Positions 59,361 through 64,000 of a DNA stretch of 64,000 bases are shown here, piece after piece (positions within the stretch are counted from its first letter, which is position 1; every line of letters starts with the position of its first letter). Source of the stretch: Stenopsyche tienmushanensis. Taxonomy: Eukaryota > Arthropoda > Insecta > Trichoptera > Stenopsychidae. Where the stretch lies: the NCBI GenBank assembly GCA_008973525.1, contig WACJ01000520.1:992001-1056000 (forward strand). Reading direction: 5' to 3'. Position numbers and translations under genes: made by a program. Below the pieces are notes generated by a model. That model saw only the letters and a program-made list of their open reading frames with translations, ran no database searches and had not been told where the DNA came from.

Positions 59361-59648
59361 CTACGCGCATGCGTCACGCCGCCTCCACTGTGTATTAATA
59401 TATATGTCTATACGCAGTATAAAACAATCAGTAGATAAGCAATTCGCCTATTTTATTATATATTACACAAACACAGTGTAATCTTTCAGCTAAAAATTTC
59501 CATTAATAGTAAAATTTATACAATATTATTCATTAAGCGCAAGCATACGATAATTTTTAAATCAATAGTATGAGAGATATCTTATCCATTTTTACAAAGC
59601 TAATTCTTGTTTCAGTTCTGAATAATTGTACATGTCGGCATTAAATTA

Positions 59649-59735
59649 AAATCTACAAAGTTGTTTCTTTGTATACAAGTATTTGTATATGCAAATTATT
59701 GCTAAATAAACGTAGTCTTCTTTCAATACAAGAAG
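59649..59735 (+). repeat. Dispersed repeat E, copy 3
   Basis: aaatctacaaagttgtttct, gcaaattattgctaaataaa, cgtagtcttctttcaatac: the same order as the other two copies, ending earlier. Confidence 0.6.
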
Positions 59736-60089
59736 GGCCGTAACAAGGGGCGGCAAAACAGGCGCCCGCCACGGGCGCAACTGAGCATGGGGCGCAAAAC
59801 TCTGAATACAATGTTTTTATTTTACTTGACCATTCTACTGTACATGAATCAATATTATTTATAATATATACTAAGTGGTTTAATCCGTTTTTTCTTCGTT
59901 ATCGCTTAAACATTGGACCGACCCAGTCGGTTTAGGTATGGCGTCCGATTTCAAGGCGCTCTTTCGTCATATCAGCGGTGCGAAAAGCGGACCGTTTGGA
60001 CACAAAAACTTCGATTAAGAAATTCCCCTTAGAGGCTTACATAGGTCTCCATGTTCTTTTGTCACGGATATGAAGTGATGGACCCATGA

Positions 60090-60370
60090 TTTATTCTAAA
60101 TTGATGCAAAAACATCGCCAAACACTCGATTGGAATTTCATAACGACGCTGTTTTTGTTCCATTATGAGCAAACGCAGCACCCATCTTGCGCACAGCTTT
60201 CTCATGTACAAATTCTCACTCAATATAGAACGCGCTTTTGGAAAGTCTTACCATGCTTGCTAGCTTGCACAATTGCAGTCGGTGGTTATCCAATTTTCTT
60301 CATAATTTCTGGGGTGGTTACCTCATTTGGTCGACCACTGCGTTGTTCGTCTTACCAGTTCGTATAGCCT
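60090..60370 (-). pseudogene. Mariner transposase fragment
   Basis: The minus strand reads SILSENLYMRKLCARWVLRL followed by LIMEQKQRRYEI and CLAMF. This is the segment between the helix-turn-helix and first catalytic motif of mariner transposases (family pattern LGMRKLCARWVPR.LT.EQKQRRV). Upstream frames carry stops. It is a different subfamily from the copies at 12.8 and 21.5 kb. Confidence 0.7.
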
Positions 60371-60769
60371 GTCTGCGCATGCGCCACGCTGTCTTTACTG
60401 TGTGTATACGTAGAATAATGTGACCATTAGCATATTGTTATATATTACACAGACACAGATTATTTTTGGAAAGATGAATCTTAATGATATAATGATGATA
60501 AATATTATTATAGACAAAGAGAAAAGGTCTTTATATTAGATACTGAAAGATCAACAATACATTATATTTTGAGAGATTTTCCAACTTAATCGATGATCTT
60601 ATACACATTTTGAATGTGACATCGACAGACTTAATTTGTTGAGACCGAATTAAAATTATGAATTTCTCAGCACAATAGCGATTACGTTGCTCTAAATTAA
60701 TTCGGAGGCTGCTTCATCTCGTAATTTATATAGATTATAATGAGAGCCTTCATTGAGAGCAAATCCTTG

Positions 60770-61090
60770 TCAGCAGTACTTAGCAATTGTATCATAACGA
60801 GGAGATAAGACAGCGCGTGACGCGCCGTAAAACTTCCAGTCTCTGGATCGGAATTGTTTAGGAACACAGTCGAATATCGAAGTGATAATCATCGCAGAAT
60901 GTTGATCGACGCGAGAAACAATTTGGTAATTGATTAATGCCGAAAGAGTTTGAAGCATATCGATTATTTGTAGTACATCGTCCATTATGCTGCAGATTAA
61001 TTTCAACGTTCGCTCGTATCCGGCCGAATAGACAAATTTTATAACCGCACTCGGAAATAAATCGTCTGTCAATTTACAATAAATTAACAA
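60770..61090 (-). CDS. Unassigned open reading frame, 106 codons
   Basis: Starts MLIYCKLTDDLFPSAVIKFV and ends YDTIAKYC before a stop. Base composition is higher in GC than the flanks, and residue use (balanced, with LKLICSIMDDVLQIIDMLQT) is more protein-like than the AT-driven frames nearby. There is no transmembrane segment or motif I can name, no splice context and no second copy. It could be an exon, a decayed element or chance. Confidence 0.25.
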   Translation of the reverse strand: MLIYCKLTDDLFPSAVIKFVYSAGYERTLKLICSIMDDVLQIIDMLQTLSALINYQIVSRVDQHSAMIITSIFDCVPKQFRSRDWKFYGASRAVLSPRYDTIAKYC

Positions 61091-63147
61091 TATTTTTTAT
61101 GTATTCATCGTTTGAAATAAATATCGTGCTCTCTATGCACAGACGATGTCGTGGATCGACAACCTTTTTGAAGCCTGGAAACAGCCCGAACAACAGACGT
61201 TTAAATCGATTAAATCCGAGCAGGAACAATACTTAAAATGAAGAGATCCCTAATCTAATTTCTCCAATCCAATTTCAAATTTATGTACATAATTAATATT
61301 GAAGAGGCTTATGAGATTATCTATTTATTTCGCAGCCACCCGAGGCGATTGTATCAAAACCCTATGATTATAATGCATTTTTCGATATTAAATTATATGT
61401 TTTTTGATCTTTTAGCACAAGCTTCATAAACATCCGACAAATAGAAAAGTGATTTATTTTGATTTCGACATGATAATACATTATTGTCGAAGCATTAAGC
61501 TGGTAATTTTAAACAAATACCCAATATAATAGGTCCTCCCGAAAGAAATACATTATTTTCGCACGCTTTTGTTTGAGTTCACTTTGTGTCCAGATACGGC
61601 GAAGAAAACATTTCTGTAAAACAGGAAGACTCTTAAATTTTGATGAAGATATGTTTCAATCTTTTATTGAATTATTATTATTAAACTATATAGTTTGTAT
61701 AAGGAAGGGATAGAAAACTTGTAGAAAGGGCAAATATTAGTTGTTGATAACGAAGATGTATCATATTTTTATATTGTTTCATTTTAAAAAAATGATAAAA
61801 TGATGATGGATTTCTTTCGGGATGACCTAATATAATGTAATATTAATATGCTGTTATTATTTAAATTAATTGAATGTGGACTTCTCAATCTTCTTCATTA
61901 AAACAAAAAAGTGAAATGTCTGCTGTTATATAATGCAACGCCTAGAATTTTCGGCAGCCATTGCACACATGTCTATCGATATAGTAGATATGTTGATTTT
62001 AATCTATATAATTAGTAATTTAAGTTGCTTAAAACCCGTTTTATCAGGGATACAACAAGTTTTATCTGCTCCTAGATTCCAAAGCCACAATACCAAGATT
62101 AATTTTTATTAAGCGAAATCTTGGTTACACAGCATCCGCCTGAAACTCTGGATCTGTTTTCTTTTAAGGACACATTCTTATCAATGTTCCGGGTTTTTAC
62201 AAGGCATCAGAGAGAGGGTATAAGCTTACAGGGGTGCAATTACGCGCACAAAGTCGAGCGTGTAAATGGTTGCGCGTCTCTGCGATAACTGTTATTTATC
62301 ACTAATGTAGGTTTAACTGCGCCCACTAAACGCTGGATTTTCTTAACAGCGGCGTTAAAGTTTAAACATTATTTTTAACTATTGAAACGTGACCGACGCG
62401 TAATTATTTAAAGTTGTTCGGACGTGACCCCGGAGTCATGTATCACCCTGGTGTGAATGCCTCGTGCTTTCGGTGAGACCACAATTTGTTCCGCGATATT
62501 TCAGCTTTTTACAAGCTCGCCACAGCTTTTGCCCCGGTGAAAGCATGACCATGCCGTTCGTTACTTGCCGATCCGATTACCCGACCAATCGTATAAGGAA
62601 ATGCGTTGCAAATCATAGCGAAATTATGGCGAGAATGCATCCATAGCAGAGCGTTTTTGTCCTATGGAAAGACGGTCCTGAAATATTTTTGGAGGCAAGA
62701 ATGATGTTTGAATTATATTAAAAAGTCTAAATGTCTATGATAAATAGTTCAACAAACTGTCTCCTCGTATTTGTTAAATACAAATCGGAGTTTTCCTAGG
62801 AACTTGTCGTTCACTCAACCAATTTTGCACGACCATTTCTAACATGTTCATCTCTTTTTCTACATTTGGAGTCATCAGCTGATCCGTTAGAATTTATAAA
62901 CATTTTTGGAGCTCTTAACATCCGTCTGTTTAAAGAACTGTGCAAAGATATGGACTCTGATCATGCGGTTCTTCTTTTCTACATTGCAGAACGCTAGTTG
63001 TCGAAATAAAATGTTTTTAATCGTGTCTTAGAATTGAAATATGAAATCAAGTTGCTCCTGGAAGTGCAAGAGAAACATGACCTTTTGGTATACTTTAACC
63101 ACAAAACTTGGTCGAAAAGAATGGCATATCTAGCAGATATATTAGAA
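61091..63147. other. Unassigned AT-rich sequence
   Basis: No recognisable gene. A GC-richer part at 62380-62660 contains a 60-codon frame (62464-62646) without features. Confidence 0.3.
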
Positions 63148-63148
63148 G

Positions 63149-63187
<39 letters not shown>
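63149..63187. repeat. Poly(A)/poly(T) tract
   Basis: About 38 A on the plus strand. On the minus strand it is a T-run at the 3' end of the R1-like LINE, corresponding to the shorter T-rich tract at about 13660 in the other copy. Length is prone to assembly error. Confidence 0.85.
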
Positions 63188-63190
<3 letters not shown>

Positions 63191-63384
63191 GGACGGGGGG
63201 GCCCACCCACACCCGAGCATGTACCCAAGGTCGAGTAAAAAACGACCTTATGACAGCCCGCACATCTAACAACACTAATTTAGTGTAAAACTAATTTAAC
63301 GTCCCCCTGGAGGAACCAACTTCTGCTCAATCTGGTGACCGAGCGCAATGCAAAGCGCGAAACCATAAAGGGGATATAATGAAA

Positions 63385-63443
63385 AAATAATAATAATAAT
63401 AATAATAATAAAATAAAATAAAAAAAATTAAAAAATGAAGGGG

Positions 63444-63479
<36 letters not shown>

Positions 63480-63480
63480 T
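63385..63480. repeat. (AAT)n and poly(A) low-complexity block in the LINE 3' UTR
   Basis: About eight AAT units at 63387-63411 and about 32 A at 63447-63478. They separate the end of the LINE ORF from the conserved 3' UTR block. The apparent proteins rich in F, L and K here are artefacts. Confidence 0.85.
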
Positions 63481-63611
63481 AAAATTAAAATAAGAAAAAC
63501 AAAAAAAAAGAAAAGGGGTCAGCCGCGCGGCTGCACGCTGTAAATGTAGACGAGCTTCTGAGCTTCCCATCTTAATCTTCCATCTTATCTCAATGTGGGT
63601 GTGACTCTACT

Positions 63612-63998
63612 TTACTCGACGGTACTAGCCCCGATAGCCTCTGGAGCGGACCAGTGCTTGGCGTAGTAGCCGCCGTCGACGCATTTCGCGCCAAAGCTTT
63701 CGCAAAATGTATTGAAGGCGCTGAGGGCGCCGGGACGGGTCACCAGATCTTTGTGTCCTACTGGCCCCTCACATGGCCCACGAACACGGCACAGAAGCGC
63801 CTCCCGCTCAGCCCCCATGCCTTCGCACGACCACAGAATATGTTCTGCGTCCATGCTCGGTGCAGTGCACGGGCAATCTGAGCGATCCGACAGCCCAAGT
63901 CCCATTAAGTGGGCACTAAAATGGCCGTGACCCGTTAGGAATTGTACCATCCAATGATTAGGCTCGATGCCCTTGTACTTAAGCCTCCTCTCGACGGA
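63612..63998 (-). CDS. R1-like LINE ORF2, C-terminal part
   Basis: Partial (no start inside the window), 128 codons plus stop. It reads SVERRLKYKGIEPNHW, QFLTGHGHFSAHLMGLG and then a zinc finger C-P-C...H...C (C-x-C-x8-H-x4-C, in CPCTAPSMDAEHILWSC), the C-terminal finger expected of R1-clade reverse transcriptases, and a tail VGHKDLVTRPGALSAFNTF. This part binds nucleic acid after the polymerase domain; the endonuclease and polymerase domains lie beyond 64000. The frame is open and so may be recent. Confidence 0.8.
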   Translation of the reverse strand, partial: SVERRLKYKGIEPNHWMVQFLTGHGHFSAHLMGLGLSDRSDCPCTAPSMDAEHILWSCEGMGAEREALLCRVRGPCEGPVGHKDLVTRPGALSAFNTFCESFGAKCVDGGYYAKHWSAPEAIGASTVE

Positions 63999-64000
63999 GT

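Larger units (their letters stand above)
59366..60458. repeat. About 110-bp direct repeats bracketing 0.9 kb
   Basis: cgcatgcgtcacgc (59366) and cgcatgcgccacgc (60376) each start a block with tttactgtgtgtata-like sequence that ends ttatatattacacaaacacag (59456-59476) or the near-identical 60438-60458. The second copy lacks about 28 bp. The enclosed DNA contains repeat E copy 3 and a mariner fragment. They could be terminal repeats of a TRIM-like element or a segmental duplication. Confidence 0.5.
63183..64000 (-). mobile_element. R1-like LINE, 3' end, continuing past the window
   Basis: The minus strand enters at 64000 with ORF2 coding sequence, stops at 63612, and has a 3' UTR to about 63183. 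The 3' UTR blocks ctcggtcaccagat, agcagaagttgg and ttagttttacactaaa equal those at 13520-13585. It is a younger and better preserved copy of the family than the one in the cadherin intron. Confidence 0.8.

Noticed and set aside
62994..63570. Frames rich in Phe/Leu or Lys near 63 kb
   Set aside because: They translate poly(A)/(AAT)n tracts of a LINE 3' UTR.
63654..63930. Plus-strand frames of 72-75 codons
   Set aside because: Shadows of the minus-strand LINE ORF2 C-terminus.

Overview
The window is a piece of an animal nuclear genome, most likely an insect. It is AT-rich, its genes are split by introns with GT-AG borders, and it is loaded with relics of mariner, pogo/Tigger, piggyBac-like, R1-like LINE, SINE and LTR-like elements. 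I could not settle the insect order from sequence alone.

Two real genes are visible, in convergent orientation. At the left edge, on the plus strand, are the last two exons of a UBE2D/effete-type ubiquitin-conjugating enzyme (1374-2482). Its first 42 residues are encoded before the window, and its 3' UTR probably runs to about 3.0-4.1 kb. On the minus strand, from 27.1 kb down to 4.58 kb, lies a large single-pass cadherin of the CDH23 / insect Cad87A-Cad88C type. I reassembled it from 26 exons whose splice phases all agree (about 1,913 residues). It has a signal sequence, 14 extracellular cadherin repeats, a membrane-adjacent domain, one transmembrane helix, and a 136-residue cytoplasmic tail containing NPIWL and ending in the PDZ ligand TTEL. 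A 106-bp hairpin with perfect 21-bp arms sits between the two gene ends.

Twenty-three of the 25 cadherin introns are short (65-87 bp in 22 cases, 249 bp in one). The two 5'-most introns are 2.7 kb and 12.2 kb and are where transposons have accumulated. Intron 2 (11.8-14.5 kb) holds a minus-strand mariner broken by two LINE 3' ends. Intron 1 (14.7-26.9 kb) holds LTR-like sequence, several TTAA-ended piggyBac-like miniature elements and a second copy of the same mariner family, also interrupted.

From 27.3 to 64 kb I recognise no host protein-coding gene. The region is a mosaic of repeats: a mariner with both terminal repeats but a deleted N-terminus (36.16-37.09 kb), a pogo/Tigger transposase relic (42.9-43.7 kb), TTAA-ended elements with self-complementary palindromes such as ggacgtatatatacgtcc, several dispersed families with two to four copies each, and at the right edge the 3' end of an R1-like LINE (63.2-64.0 kb, minus strand) of the same family as the one in intron 2. 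Between these are long AT-rich stretches without recognisable content; a few (about 40.1-41.2, 47.4-48.1 and 50.7-51.0 kb) look different in composition and might be regulatory.

I found no CRISPR array, operon or new enzymatic system. The most interesting unexplained signals are a hairpin kept by wobble and paired changes in four dispersed repeat copies, the modular TTAA-ended element family with its subterminal palindromes, and the degenerate calcium-linker motifs in the cadherin.
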